64,000 bases of DNA, taken from JAHDHW01 sp963793295 (lineage in GTDB: Bacteria > Bacteroidota > Bacteroidia > Chitinophagales > Saprospiraceae). A program made the position numbers and the translations under genes. Shown piece after piece: positions 1 through 11,500 of this stretch; position 1 is the first letter of the stretch; every line of letters starts with the position of its first letter. Under the pieces are notes generated by a model, which worked only from the letters and a program-made list of their open reading frames with translations, did no database searches and had not been told where the DNA came from. The stretch spans positions 1-64,000 of the forward strand of contig CAWBZX010000024.1 in the NCBI GenBank assembly GCA_963793295.1. Reading direction: 5' to 3'.

Positions 1-3000
1 GGAAGGTAATACTTGAGGTTCCTACTGGAAATACTGCCCCGGATGGTAAACCACTAATCAAACCAAAGGAGTCGATGGAACAATTATCGGTAGCAATAGG
101 ATTTAAATAATCAATTGATATACTATCGCAACTCGAATTTGGGGTTATGGAAACAATCGCACTACTATTATCACTAACGATGTTTCCATCGATTCCGATG
201 ACGATATTTTCAAAACAAGCAATATCGGGCGGAGATAAATCTTCAACGGTAACGTCGAAGGTACATTGTGCAATATTTCCTGCATTATCTGTTGCTGTGT
301 AAGTTACAGTTGTAACGCCGACCGGGAAAAAACTGCCCGGAGGAATATCAGGTGTCATTGCAACCGAATTATCACAATTGTCCGTTGCTGATGGAGCATC
401 CCAGGTGACAATATTGCCACATTCTTTGACCATGGAAAGTACTGTAATCGAATCAGGACATTCCGGAACCGGTGGCTGATTATCAATAACAGTTAAATTG
501 AAACTGCAAACAGCGCTATTCCCAGATGCATCAACCGCAATATAAAAAATCGTGGTAGTTCCTACCTGAAAAGTATCACCTGGGCTATGAGTACTACTTA
601 CACTGACTGGATTAGAACATAGTTCTGTAAAAGTAGGTTCTGTCCAGCTAAAAATAGCCTGACAGGTATTTTGATCAGTGTTGATGGTAAGGTTAGGAGG
701 GCAATCGTTCACAGTAGGTGGCTCAGAGTCAACTATAGTAACATTAAAGGTACAAGTTGAGGAATTTCCAGAAATATCAGTCGCAGTGCAGATTACAGTT
801 GTTGTTCCAATTGGAAAAGCATCGCCAGAATTGAAATTGCAGGTCACTGTTGGTGAAAGATCACAATTATCAGTTGCAGTCAATGGATTCCAGGTTGCTG
901 TACCAGTACACAGACCAGGATCAGTACCCATTGTAATATTAGCAGGGCAAACAATTGATGGTGGACTATTATCTACAACAGTTACAAGGAAGCTACAACT
1001 TCCAATGTTTCCTGCTGCATCAATGGCGATATAAGAAACGGGAGTTGTGCCAATGTTAAAAGTATCATTTGGATTGTGGCTTGTAATTATTTGCACGACA
1101 CCGCAATTATCACTTGGTAAAGGGATGTCCCAGTTGACAGTGGCTCTACAACCAGCCAGGTTTACACCAGCTATAATATTTGCAGGGCAATTTTGCCAAA
1201 CCGGGTTTTGAGCATCAACAACCGTAACATCAAATGAACAAGTATCCATGTTATTGGAATTGTCGGTCAGAATATATTCAACGGTAGTTGTTCCAACATT
1301 AAAAGCCGTCCCACTAGCATCTGTTATGCCACTTCCGGCAGTAGCTCCGGTTAGTGTATATTGAATAGAATTAACCAATCCGGGATCAATTAAAATAACA
1401 GGATCTATTCCATTCACAACGGCACTACATAAATCAAGATCGTTATTTTGGGTTTGATTGCCTGGGCAACCAACCATTTCATTGACAACCAGATTAATCG
1501 TTACAGTGAAAGTACAACTATCTAGATTTCCGGTAGTATCGCTAGCCGTATAAGTGATAGTTGTAATTCCTGGAGGAAATGCGGTACCACTTACATCTCC
1601 GTTTCCACTTATACTCAAAGCTCCTGTTGTTTGATAAGTAATTCCGTCAACCATACAATTGTCAGTAGCTGTTGCGCCAATGTTATTTACTACGGTATCA
1701 ACGGTTCCAGATGGTACAAAAATGACTAAATCATTTGGACAAGTTATAGCTGGTGCTTGAGCATCGTTGACTTGTACCAAAATAGAACAGCTGTCGGTAT
1801 TTCCAAGGTCATCAGTAGCATAATAAGTCAAAATGCTCACACCAACGAAGAATTCGGTACCAGTTGCATCATCGTTTCCGCTTCCTGTAGTGGAACCTGT
1901 GATATTATAGATTACGGTAAATGGGTTACAATCACTTACAGTAGGAGCGAGGTTATTATTAACGATCACACTACACATATCTGGAGCTGCATCAAAGGCA
2001 TCCACTGTTGGGCAAGTTATTATTGGAGGCGCTGCATCACCAACGGTCACCAGTTGATCACAAGTAGCTGTATTTCCTGCGAGGTCAGTTACCGTCCAGG
2101 TTACCGTAGTAGCTCCATCGGGGAAAGTGCCTGGTGCATTATTGGTGACACTTGCTACACCGCAATTGTCACTTGTTGTTGGCGTACCAAGCATGACAGA
2201 ATCCGGGCTACATACAGCGATATTTGGAGGACATGTTATCATTGGAGGCTCAAAATCAACCGTTACAAATTGATTACAGGTAGCTGTATTTCCAGCGAGA
2301 TCAGTAGCCGTCCAGGTTACTGTGGTTGTTCCATTGGGGAAAGTACCCGGAGCATTATTGGTGACACTCGCTATACCGCAGTTATCACTTGTTGTAGGAG
2401 AACCGAGCATAACATCACCTGAAGTACAGGCCGTAACATCAGCAGGACAAGTGATCACTGGAGGTTCTGTATCACCAACCGTTACAAGTTGATTACAGGT
2501 AGCAGTATTTCCAGCGAGATCAGTAGCGGTCCAAATTACTGTAGTAACACCATCAGGGAAAGTACCTGGTGCATCATTTGTTACACTCGCTATACCGCAA
2601 TTGTCACTTGTTGTTGGAGTGCCTAGCACAACAGCACCTGAAGTACATGCTGTAACATCAGCCGGACAAGTGATCATTGGAGGTTCAAAATCAACTGTTA
2701 CAGATTGATCGCAAGTAGCCATATTTCCGGCAAGATCAGTGACTGTCCAGGTTACAGTGGTAACACCGTTAGGAAAAGTACCTGGCGCATTATTGGTGAC
2801 ACTCGCTACACCGCAGTTGTCACTCGTGACTGGTGTTCCCAACATAACATCACCTGAAGTACATGCGGTAACATCAGCAGGACAAGTGATGACAGGAGGT
2901 TCTGTATCACCTACAGTTACTAGTTGATCGCAAGTAGCCGTATTTCCGGCAAGGTCAGTGGCTGTCCAGGTTACTGTTGTAATTCCATCAGGGAAAGTAC

Positions 3001-5245
3001 CCGGAGCATTATTGGTGACACTCGCCACACCGCAATTGTCACTTGTTGTTGGAGTGCCTAGCACAACAGCACCTGAAGTACACGCGGTAACATCAGCCGG
3101 ACAAGTGATCATTGGAGGTTCAAAATCAACTGTTACAGATTGATCGCAAGTAGCCATATTTCCGACAAGATCAGTGACTGTCCAGGTTACGGTGGTAACA
3201 CCGTTAGGAAAAGTACCTGGCGCATTATTGGTGACACTCGCTACACCGCAGTTGTCGCTTGTAGTAGGAGTACCAAGGACAACATCACCTGAAGTACATG
3301 CGGTAACATCTGCAGGGCAGGTGATCATTGGAGGTTCATTATCCTCGATAGTTACCAATTGATCGCAAGTAGCCATATTTCCAGAGAGGTCAGTAACCGT
3401 CCAGGTTACTGTGGTTGTTCCATTAGGATAAGTTCCTGGTGCATTATTGGTTACATTTGCTACACCGCAGTTGTCACTTGTTGTTGGAGTACCTAATACT
3501 ACAGAAGCTGAAGAACATGCGGTAACATCAGCTGGGCAAGTAATAGTTGGGTTCTCACTATCCGTTATGACAACATCCTGTGAGCAGGTGGCTGTATTTC
3601 CATTAACATCTGAAGCCGTCCAGATTACGACTGTCGTTCCTGGAGGGAAAATAGCAGGAGCATTGTTTGTAATATTCGCAATTCCACAATTATCAGTTGC
3701 AGTAGCTAGTCCGATATTTAAAGTACTATTTGTACATAAACCCGGATCAGTTCCAGCAGTTATATCAGAAGGACAATTTATAATAGGGCTTTCTTGATCA
3801 TCGATTGTTATTGTAAAACTGCATGAAGTAGAGTTACCGCCTAAATCAATAGCAGTATAAGTCACAGTTGTATTTCCAACAGGGAAAGTGCTTCCTGGGC
3901 TATGACTAATTATTATTGTATCAATCCCACAGTTATCTGTAAAAACCGGTGGCGTCCATGTAACAACTGCATCACATTGCCCCGGATCCGTGCTTTGCGT
4001 AATATTTGATGGACAAGGAGTTACAATGACCGGAGGTGTATTGTCGATCGTATTTACTGTTTCCGGGAGGAATTCAAAATCCACTCCTTGAACCATTGAA
4101 CCATTTACATTACCCAGTAGAATAGGAATAGCCATCGAAAAATCTTCAAAACTTATTCCCGGTGAACTATATGTACCTATTAGATTGAAATTTAAAGTAA
4201 AAATGATTGTGCTGTCAGGTAAAGTCGTAAAAAACGGAGGAACAGCAGAAAACCAGGTAAATAGAATGGCTCCATTTTCAATTCCTGAATTATATGATGC
4301 AGAAGGCGGTAAAAAATCGTTTTGACTTATAAAATCAAGTACTAGCGTATCCCAGCGCATACCCCATTGCATTCCTGTCATGGAATCAAAATTGGTCACC
4401 TTAATATCAATACTTACCGTTCCATTTTCGCAATCAATATTAACCTCGGGAATAAATTGGAGAATAGTGTCAGGAATCGGTGGTGCTGTTAAAATTACAT
4501 CAAAAGAACAATTGCTACTATTCCCTCCAGCATCTGTTGCCGTATAAGTTACTGTAGTTGTTCCTTCGGTAAAAAATTCTCCACTTGCATCATCCATACC
4601 AGAGCCAACATTCATTCCCCCCATAACCATCGAATAATTAACAGATTGCAGATCACAATTATCCATAGCACTTACAGGAGCAATATTATAAACATTGGTT
4701 CCTGCACTGACAATCATTGTATCTGTAGGACAAACGATTGTTGGATCAGAATTGTCTTGTATTTCGACTGTGCCGGGATTAAAAACAGCAGGAATATCAT
4801 TGGTATTAACGCCGTTAACAATTCCGCTGACTTCAATCGTTGAGCCTATAATAGGTCCAAAGTCAACCAATGTCGTTCCAATGCCATTTGGCACAAAACA
4901 CAATTCCGCAATAAACGACCCATCTGGGAGATTTACATAAAAGGGGGATGAAAGGGAAAACCAAGAATACTGCAATTTTCCAACAATAACAGAATCTGTA
5001 TTGAAGAAACCTAAAGGAGGTAGCAGATCAGTAGCGTTATCGAAGTGCATGATTGTGGTATCCCATTCATAGGTGAATTGCATCCCTGTGATTGAGTCAA
5101 AATTGCTAACTTCAATATCTATACAAAAACTGCTGGCTTCACAACTTACAGTCGCGTCATTTGCAGTAAAAATGACCTGGGCAGACAAAGGTGATAAAAA
5201 ACACACCGAACAAAAAAGATATAATGCTGGGATTATATTTCGCAT
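1..5245 (-). CDS. Giant secreted HYR-repeat protein, C-terminus beyond window
   Basis: The minus strand is open from an ATG at 5245 to the window edge: 1748 complete codons with no stop in the stretches I translated, so the gene is 3'-truncated by the window. Residues 1-22 are a signal peptide ending LSAQ. Two cohesin-like beta-sandwich modules (about 24-165 and 245-390; both contain a SMTGMQ or SITGMQ motif followed by a W-D-T stretch) are interleaved with HYR domains. The rest is a long HYR array with repeated CPADVTACTSG, TSDNCG and TFPNGVTTVTWTVTD motifs. HYR is an Ig-like fold common in bacterial adhesins; the cell-surface role is inference. A type IX sorting signal is expected past the edge but is not visible. 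The next gene upstream (5521-12749) is a paralogue in architecture on the same strand. Many short plus-strand ORFs here are shadows. Confidence 0.85.
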   Translation of the reverse strand, partial: MRNIIPALYLFCSVCFLSPLSAQVIFTANDATVSCEASSFCIDIEVSNFDSITGMQFTYEWDTTIMHFDNATDLLPPLGFFNTDSVIVGKLQYSWFSLSSPFYVNLPDGSFIAELCFVPNGIGTTLVDFGPIIGSTIEVSGIVNGVNTNDIPAVFNPGTVEIQDNSDPTIVCPTDTMIVSAGTNVYNIAPVSAMDNCDLQSVNYSMVMGGMNVGSGMDDASGEFFTEGTTTVTYTATDAGGNSSNCSFDVILTAPPIPDTILQFIPEVNIDCENGTVSIDIKVTNFDSMTGMQWGMRWDTLVLDFISQNDFLPPSASYNSGIENGAILFTWFSAVPPFFTTLPDSTIIFTLNFNLIGTYSSPGISFEDFSMAIPILLGNVNGSMVQGVDFEFLPETVNTIDNTPPVIVTPCPSNITQSTDPGQCDAVVTWTPPVFTDNCGIDTIIISHSPGSTFPVGNTTVTYTAIDLGGNSTSCSFTITIDDQESPIINCPSDITAGTDPGLCTNSTLNIGLATATDNCGIANITNNAPAIFPPGTTVVIWTASDVNGNTATCSQDVVITDSENPTITCPADVTACSSASVVLGTPTTSDNCGVANVTNNAPGTYPNGTTTVTWTVTDLSGNMATCDQLVTIEDNEPPMITCPADVTACTSGDVVLGTPTTSDNCGVASVTNNAPGTFPNGVTTVTWTVTDLVGNMATCDQSVTVDFEPPMITCPADVTACTSGAVVLGTPTTSDNCGVASVTNNAPGTFPDGITTVTWTATDLAGNTATCDQLVTVGDTEPPVITCPADVTACTSGDVMLGTPVTSDNCGVASVTNNAPGTFPNGVTTVTWTVTDLAGNMATCDQSVTVDFEPPMITCPADVTACTSGAVVLGTPTTSDNCGIASVTNDAPGTFPDGVTTVIWTATDLAGNTATCNQLVTVGDTEPPVITCPADVTACTSGDVMLGSPTTSDNCGIASVTNNAPGTFPNGTTTVTWTATDLAGNTATCNQFVTVDFEPPMITCPPNIAVCSPDSVMLGTPTTSDNCGVASVTNNAPGTFPDGATTVTWTVTDLAGNTATCDQLVTVGDAAPPIITCPTVDAFDAAPDMCSVIVNNNLAPTVSDCNPFTVIYNITGSTTGSGNDDATGTEFFVGVSILTYYATDDLGNTDSCSILVQVNDAQAPAITCPNDLVIFVPSGTVDTVVNNIGATATDNCMVDGITYQTTGALSISGNGDVSGTAFPPGITTITYTASDTTGNLDSCTFTVTINLVVNEMVGCPGNQTQNNDLDLCSAVVNGIDPVILIDPGLVNSIQYTLTGATAGSGITDASGTAFNVGTTTVEYILTDNSNNMDTCSFDVTVVDAQNPVWQNCPANIIAGVNLAGCRATVNWDIPLPSDNCGVVQIITSHNPNDTFNIGTTPVSYIAIDAAGNIGSCSFLVTVVDNSPPSIVCPANITMGTDPGLCTGTATWNPLTATDNCDLSPTVTCNFNSGDAFPIGTTTVICTATDISGNSSTCTFNVTIVDSEPPTVNDCPPNLTINTDQNTCQAIFSWTEPTFTELCSNPVSVSSTHSPGDTFQVGTTTIFYIAVDASGNSAVCSFNLTVIDNQPPVPECPDSITVLSMVKECGNIVTWDAPSATDNCDNSVAMTPDIPPGSFFPVGVTTVTYTATDNAGNIAQCTFDVTVEDLSPPDIACFENIVIGIDGNIVSDNSSAIVSITPNSSCDSISIDYLNPIATDNCSIDSFGLISGLPSGAVFPVGTSSITF
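2040..3580 (-). repeat. Tandem HYR-coding repeats, 216/219 bp
   Basis: Seven consecutive HYR units, plus a more diverged eighth. The conserved GTCCA anchor (Trp-Thr codons) lies at 2094, 2310, 2529, 2745, 2964, 3180, 3399 and 3618. Spacings are 216, 219, 216, 219, 216, 219 and 219 bp, so 72- and 73-residue units mostly alternate. The 435-bp two-unit period is marked by near identity of roughly 2593-2822 with 3028-3257 (only a handful of differences by eye), indicating recent duplication or gene conversion. Confidence 0.9.
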
Positions 5246-5465
5246 AACAAAGTAAATTTCTTTTGTTGATTCAATGAAATTTTAGAGTCAAACATAAAAA
5301 GCCTGACTGTTAATGGATGTTTAGGTAAAAGCGCAGTAGAGAAAGGGATCATTTTTCGGTTTTTGATTTGAATGAAAACATTTACCATTTATTCTACTTC
5401 CTATTCGGGCTCAAAAAAAATCTTTTTCCGATCTTTTAATAAATGCATGAAAACAAGTAAAGTAA

Positions 5466-5499
5466 GACCAAAGAGCAACAAATTTGCTGCTCTTTGGTC
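5466..5499 (-). terminator. Hairpin after the 5521-12749 gene
   Basis: GACCAAAGAGCA pairs perfectly with TGCTCTTTGGTC across a 10-nt loop. On the minus strand it begins 22 nt after the stop of the upstream giant gene and is followed by a T-rich run broken by A and C. It is probably an intrinsic terminator separating the two giant genes. Confidence 0.6.
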
Positions 5500-5520
5500 A
5501 TTAAATTTAAAATCGTATTA

Positions 5521-8500
5521 TTATTCTATTACAATCATTTGTTTGACAGCAGTATTTTCTGGAGTAGTTAACTCGTAGAAAAGAATTCCTGATTGCGGTA
5601 AATCACTTCGGCTGATATTGATTTCGTTATAACCTTTATCAAAATCTCCTTCAACCTTTTTCAATACTCTACCTGTGATATCTGTAATAGATAATGTGGC
5701 AAAAGTTTTTTCCGGAAGATTAAAACTGATTACAGTTTCATTCTTAAAAGGATTTGGAATATTCTGATACAAAGCAAAACTTCCATTAATTTCGTCTGCA
5801 TCAACAAATTGAAGTTCAATATCTCTGGAAACATATTCTTCATTGTAAGCTACCGGTGCCAGTTGCGTTAATTCACCCAAACTAAGCAGGCTACTTAAGT
5901 CTTTAGCATTTTGGTTGGCTTTAAAATTCAATGAAAACAATACCTCTTTGGTGTCAATATCCGTTGGGAAAGCATGATACCAGGTCATGATTAGTTTCCC
6001 TTCTTCAACGAGAACCTCTCCAAAGTTACCTTCTCCTAAATTGATCAATGAACCATTTTCAAAACCCTGATAAGTTAATATTTCAGGATTATACTCGAGT
6101 ATCCACTGGTAACCAATGAGCTTATCAAAGTTTTCTGCCCGGATATCCAATTTGATTGATTCGTTTTCTTTAACTGCTTTATTTTCAATTAAGAATCTAA
6201 GGTCAGTATCAGAAAGATCTTCCGCTCCACCAGTTAAGTTAGTTGGATCGGCAGTAAGCCCCGCAATATCTCCTGTTTTAATACCAATAAAATCATTCAT
6301 CAAGGTATCTGTAATAATATTGAGGACAGTGAGTTCATCAATATAAGAAGGTACAGTTGCATTTGGAAGATTTGGAAGCATTTGTTTTGCATCAGCAAAT
6401 CTCCATGATGGGCTTGGAGGAGGAGGTAAAATAAATCCACTAGCCAAATATTGATTCAACTGTACTGCATCAAAGGTTGTGATTGTCCCATTTCCATTTA
6501 CGTCGGCTGCAATCTTCTTATATGCTGAATTGACATAATTGAAGTTTACTGCATGTTGCTGAATTCCTGCCACATCAAGGATGTCAATTCCATTGAACCA
6601 GTTAATGGTTTTGGAAGGATCAATATCAAATGAACCACCGTTAACAATAGTAAAGGAATAATTTCCATCAAGACCCGTTACATCTGATGCAAGGGTTGGG
6701 AAATTCGTACCTGTATTAAAAAGGTTAACATTTGCCTGAGCCACATTAGCCCCGTTTTCTGTACGAATATTACCCGCAATGACCAACTCTCCAATCTGTA
6801 TTAGACCATTATCCCAACAGGGTACTAAATTATATAATAAACTGTTAAAAGAGTAGGTGATTTCCGGTGGTGTTAGAATCGATGGATCCACCACTTTAAC
6901 TACAGAAAAATCACCCAAATTACCAGTCAATAATATATCAATATAGAATATGGTTGTTCCATCAGGAAGAGAAATCGGACCTGCAGGATTAAATTGCAGC
7001 CATGATACACTGATATTATTGTAAAACAAAGAGGTGTCGTAAGTGATCATGTCAATGGAATCCAGAGGCGGATATATAGGATTACCCATTCCATCTACCT
7101 CATCCAAATAGGTCGTATCAATCGGAGTAAATACAGTGTCGGCCAACAAATTAGACTCTAACAAGTTGTTAAGATCAGGGTGAACACCACTGACTCCTAC
7201 AAACTCACCAATAGAGTCCCAATTTATGGAATCAGCATCTGACATAATTTGAAACTGAAACTGGAAACCTACTACTCCCGTAAAATCTTCTATCGATACC
7301 GGAACAGAAACTACATTTCCAGCTCCACCAGCGACAGCTCCTATATTGAAACAGGTTGGAGGAAGTGATATAGTAACTAATGCTTGACAGGTGCTGCTAT
7401 TTCCATTATCATCGCTAACTGTAAGCGTTACAACGTTATTCCCTAAATTATTTTGGTTAAAACTATTAGGGAAAACAGAAAGTGTAACAGGGGTACAATC
7501 ATCAAAACTACCTGCATCAACTTGTGAAGCATTTAATGAAACGGTACCATTAGGTCCAAGAACTAATGAAGTCGGCTGACATAATGCAATAGGAGCGTTA
7601 TTCTCCTGTATATTAATTGTAGTATTACAAGTTGAACTATTACCAGCAAAATCAGTGACTGTAAGGGTAACATTATGAGGGCCACCAACATCGGCACAAG
7701 TAAAGACATCAGGACTTACAGATATACTTGCTATTCCTGATGTTCCATTGCAATTGTCATAACTTCCATTGTTGACCGCACCCGGACTCAAGATTAAGGT
7801 ACCACTTGAAGGCAGACCTAAGTTGAGGTTGTTAACACAGGACGCTACCGGCGCCACGCCATCAAATACTGTGAAAGAGTAGTTGAATGTCGAAGTATTG
7901 TTACATGGGTCAGTTGCTGTAAACGTAATATTATAAGTTCCAATAGCATAATTACCACTTGCACTGGCCATACCATCTCCATGCGGAGCATCATTGGTTA
8001 TGGTTAAATTTGCAAACGGAGCGCAGTCAGTAAGACTGGTCATGTTGAGCGTAATTGTAGCAAAACAGTCATTTGGGTTAGTACTAATAGTTCCCCCATT
8101 TGCTACGGTTGCACTATAACCAGCGTTAGTAGGTGCTTGATTATCAACAACAGTAATTAACTGACTTAATGAAGTAGAATTGCTGCTATTGTCAGAAGCG
8201 GTCCACGTTCGAGTGATTACATAAGAATAGTCCTGACAATTATTAGGATTTCCACTCTTAGTTGATGTTTCATTAAAAATGATAACAGGAATGTCGCAAT
8301 TATCATTCGCTGTTGGATTCGCGTTGTTTGGCGGAATGCTAAAACAGCTTGTTGTTACATCTGCCGGGACACCAAATAAATTTGGTGGAATATTATCCTC
8401 AACAGTTACAGTAGAAGTACACTGGTCAGTATTTCCAGCTGCATCTGTAGCTGTAAGTGTAACCGTATTATCTCCTAAATCACCACAGTTGAAAGTAGAA

Positions 8501-11500
8501 ATATCTATACTTAAACCTAGGCATAAAAGTGCATTGTCAGTGCTACCATCATCCACTTGAGGAGCACTAATCGAAACGAACCCAGAACTATTAAGATTAA
8601 CAGTTATGTCTTTACAAATTGCAGTAGGAAAGATATCATCAAAAACATTTACCGTCGCTGCGCATTGAGCTGATAACAACCCATCAGATACATTTAAGGT
8701 CACATTATGTGAACCTAATTCTAAACAATTAAACGTGTAGGAAGGTGCAAAAGGACTGCCATCTACGGAGATTGTTAAAATAATATTACCACAATTATCT
8801 GTACTTCCTAAATTAACTTGTGAAGCATTTAAAGTCACTTCACCATTAGCATCCAAATAGAGATCAATAGGAAGTGGCTGGCATCCTGCAATTGGAGGTG
8901 TGCCATCACTTACTTCAATATTAAAGGATACCACAATGCTGTTATTATTTGCGTCCGTAGCAGTATATTCAACAGTAGTTGTGCCCACTGGAAAACTAAA
9001 TGGAGGTGTAAAATTACTTACAACTGTTACGGGGAGACAATTATCTGTAAAAGTTGGTTCCGTCCAGTTTACAACGGCAGTACAACCTACAGCAGTAGCA
9101 GTAATTGTAGTTCCATCACCTTGACCACCTGTTTGGGTTGGAAGTTCATCATCTGCAACAACAATTGCAATATTGCAAGTTGCTGTATTGCCTGAACCAT
9201 CAGTTACTGTCCAGGTAACATTAGTTTGTCCCACTGGGAATGCTGCGCCATCAAGTGTATTTGGAGATGGTGCTAGTGGAAAAGGATAGTTGTGTGTAAT
9301 TGAAGCTGGTGGACAGTTGTCTCCAAAGGTAGTAGGATCAAACTCAGTACCAACCGCTGTGTAATCACAAGAACCGGGATCAGTATTTCTTTCTAAAACA
9401 TTTCCAGTAACTTGATAATCATATTCTATATCAAGTGTAGCGGAAATAAGATTTCCAATATTGGCATTAGAATTATCCTGAATTCTGATTAACCATGTTC
9501 CCTGGGGATCTTCACCATCGAAAATGGACAAAAAGTTTTGAGGCATGAAGTCTCCGGATATTGAAGGAGACGAAATATTGCACGTGTTTTCAAAATCTAT
9601 ATAAGAATTAACCGACTCATCATCAAAAGTCACATTTAAATCATCTCCAGCACAACCGGTTCCAGAGTTATCACAATTACCGGCATTGGTTCCCGGTCTG
9701 TGAAAGAAAGAGATTGTCATTCCGGAGGGTGACTCTATTTCACCATTTAAATCTCCAACAAAAGTGTGATCAATCAACAAGGAAATATTAAGATCAGTTA
9801 TTGTTGATAAGGGAGGTACCATAATGTTTATCGCTTCCTCAAGCAATCCGTTAGGACAACCGGCTCCACCTTCTGGAATAGCTGATGGACCAGTAAAAGT
9901 TCCACTGGTAACGTCAGAAATAATGATCGTCTCAGTAGGACAAACTATTGTAGGAGGAGTATTATCTTCTACTGTTACATTAGCAGTACAAGTTGCCATA
10001 TTATTGTTGTTATCTGTAACGGTCAGAGTAACAGTATTAGCGCCAACATTTGCGCAATTGAATGTGTTTGGTGAAACACTCAATGACATGATTCCGCAAG
10101 CATCATTACTTCCATTATCGACATCCGCACCTACTATTGAAGCCATATTTGCACCATCTAATTGAACCGTTATATCCTGGCAAAGTGCAATAGGAGGGAC
10201 ATTATCTTGAACAGTTACTGTAGCAGAGCAAGTTGAAACATTTCCATTTACATCTGTTACTGTTAAAGTCACCATATTTGGTCCAACGTTAGCGCAAGTA
10301 AAACTACTTGGTGAAACACTTAATGAAGGTGCACCACAAGCATCAGAACTTCCATTGTCAATCATTCCAGCAGTAATACTTGCATTTCCGAATGCATCCA
10401 ATTGGACAGTGATATTTTGACAAATTGCTGATGGAGCAACATTATCTTCAACAGTTACAAGAGCCGAACACATTGAAACATTTCCATTGTTATCGGTTAC
10501 GGTCAGATTTACATTATTGGCTCCGACATTGCCGCAATTAAATGAAGATACATCAATAGAAAGGGAAGCAATACCACAAGCGTCGCTACTTCCATTATCA
10601 ATTTGTGCAGCGGTAATAGTTGCATTACCGGAAGCATCTAATTGAACTGTTATATTTTGACAAAGCGCAATCGGAGGAACATTGTCCTCAACAGTTACTA
10701 TTGCAGGACAAGAGGAAACATTTTGAGTAGTATCAAAGACAAATAAAGTAACCGGATTAGGTCCAATTTGAGAACAGTCAAAATCAAGCGAACTAATCGA
10801 CATACCACAACCAGGGTCGGGAAATTCTACACAACCGCAACATGCGGGTTCAGTTGCAGCTAAGCCAGCACAAATTCCATCCCATGTCACATCACAACAA
10901 AAGGCGTCTATGACACATACGGCTGCTTCACAACCAGGGTCAGCCGGGAAACCAGCAGATCCTTGAGAATTACTGCAATAAATCGGTCCTGGATTTGGGA
11001 AAAAGTTATTAAAACTCAAAAGTACTGCAGCACAATTATCATTACTACCATTATCAATATCACCGGGAGCGATGGTTACATTACCGAAAGCATCTAATTG
11101 AACGGTAATATCCTGACATATAGCCACAGGTGCTTCGTTATCAACTACAGTAACAGTAACCGTTCGTGTATCTGAATTGCCAACGCCGTCATCAAAAGTA
11201 TAGGTGATAACAGTTACTCCAACAGGAAAATCTGCTGTTACCGCAGTTCCAGGAATATATGGCCCAATAGAAGTCATAATGGCAGAAGGGTCAGGTCCCG
11301 TAATGGTTTCGGTAACAGTCACTGTATTACAATCTTCTACATCGGGAAGCGTTTCAAGAGGCCGTGTCCACCCAAAAATATTAGAACAGTCACCTGCTGT
11401 AGAATTCATATTTTGAACTATGTCCAAATAGGAAATTACAGGAGGATCATTGTCCTCAACGATAACATCTACTGTATGAATTGCGGCATTACCGCAATCA

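Noticed and set aside
678..4940. Many plus-strand ORFs of 60-220 codons with near-identical translations
   Set aside because: They are antisense shadows of the HYR array; repeated DNA simply yields the same shadow several times, while the minus frame is continuous with a signal peptide.
5372..5578. Plus ORF over the spacer between giant genes
   Set aside because: It crosses the terminator hairpin and the end of the giant gene; composition is low-complexity.
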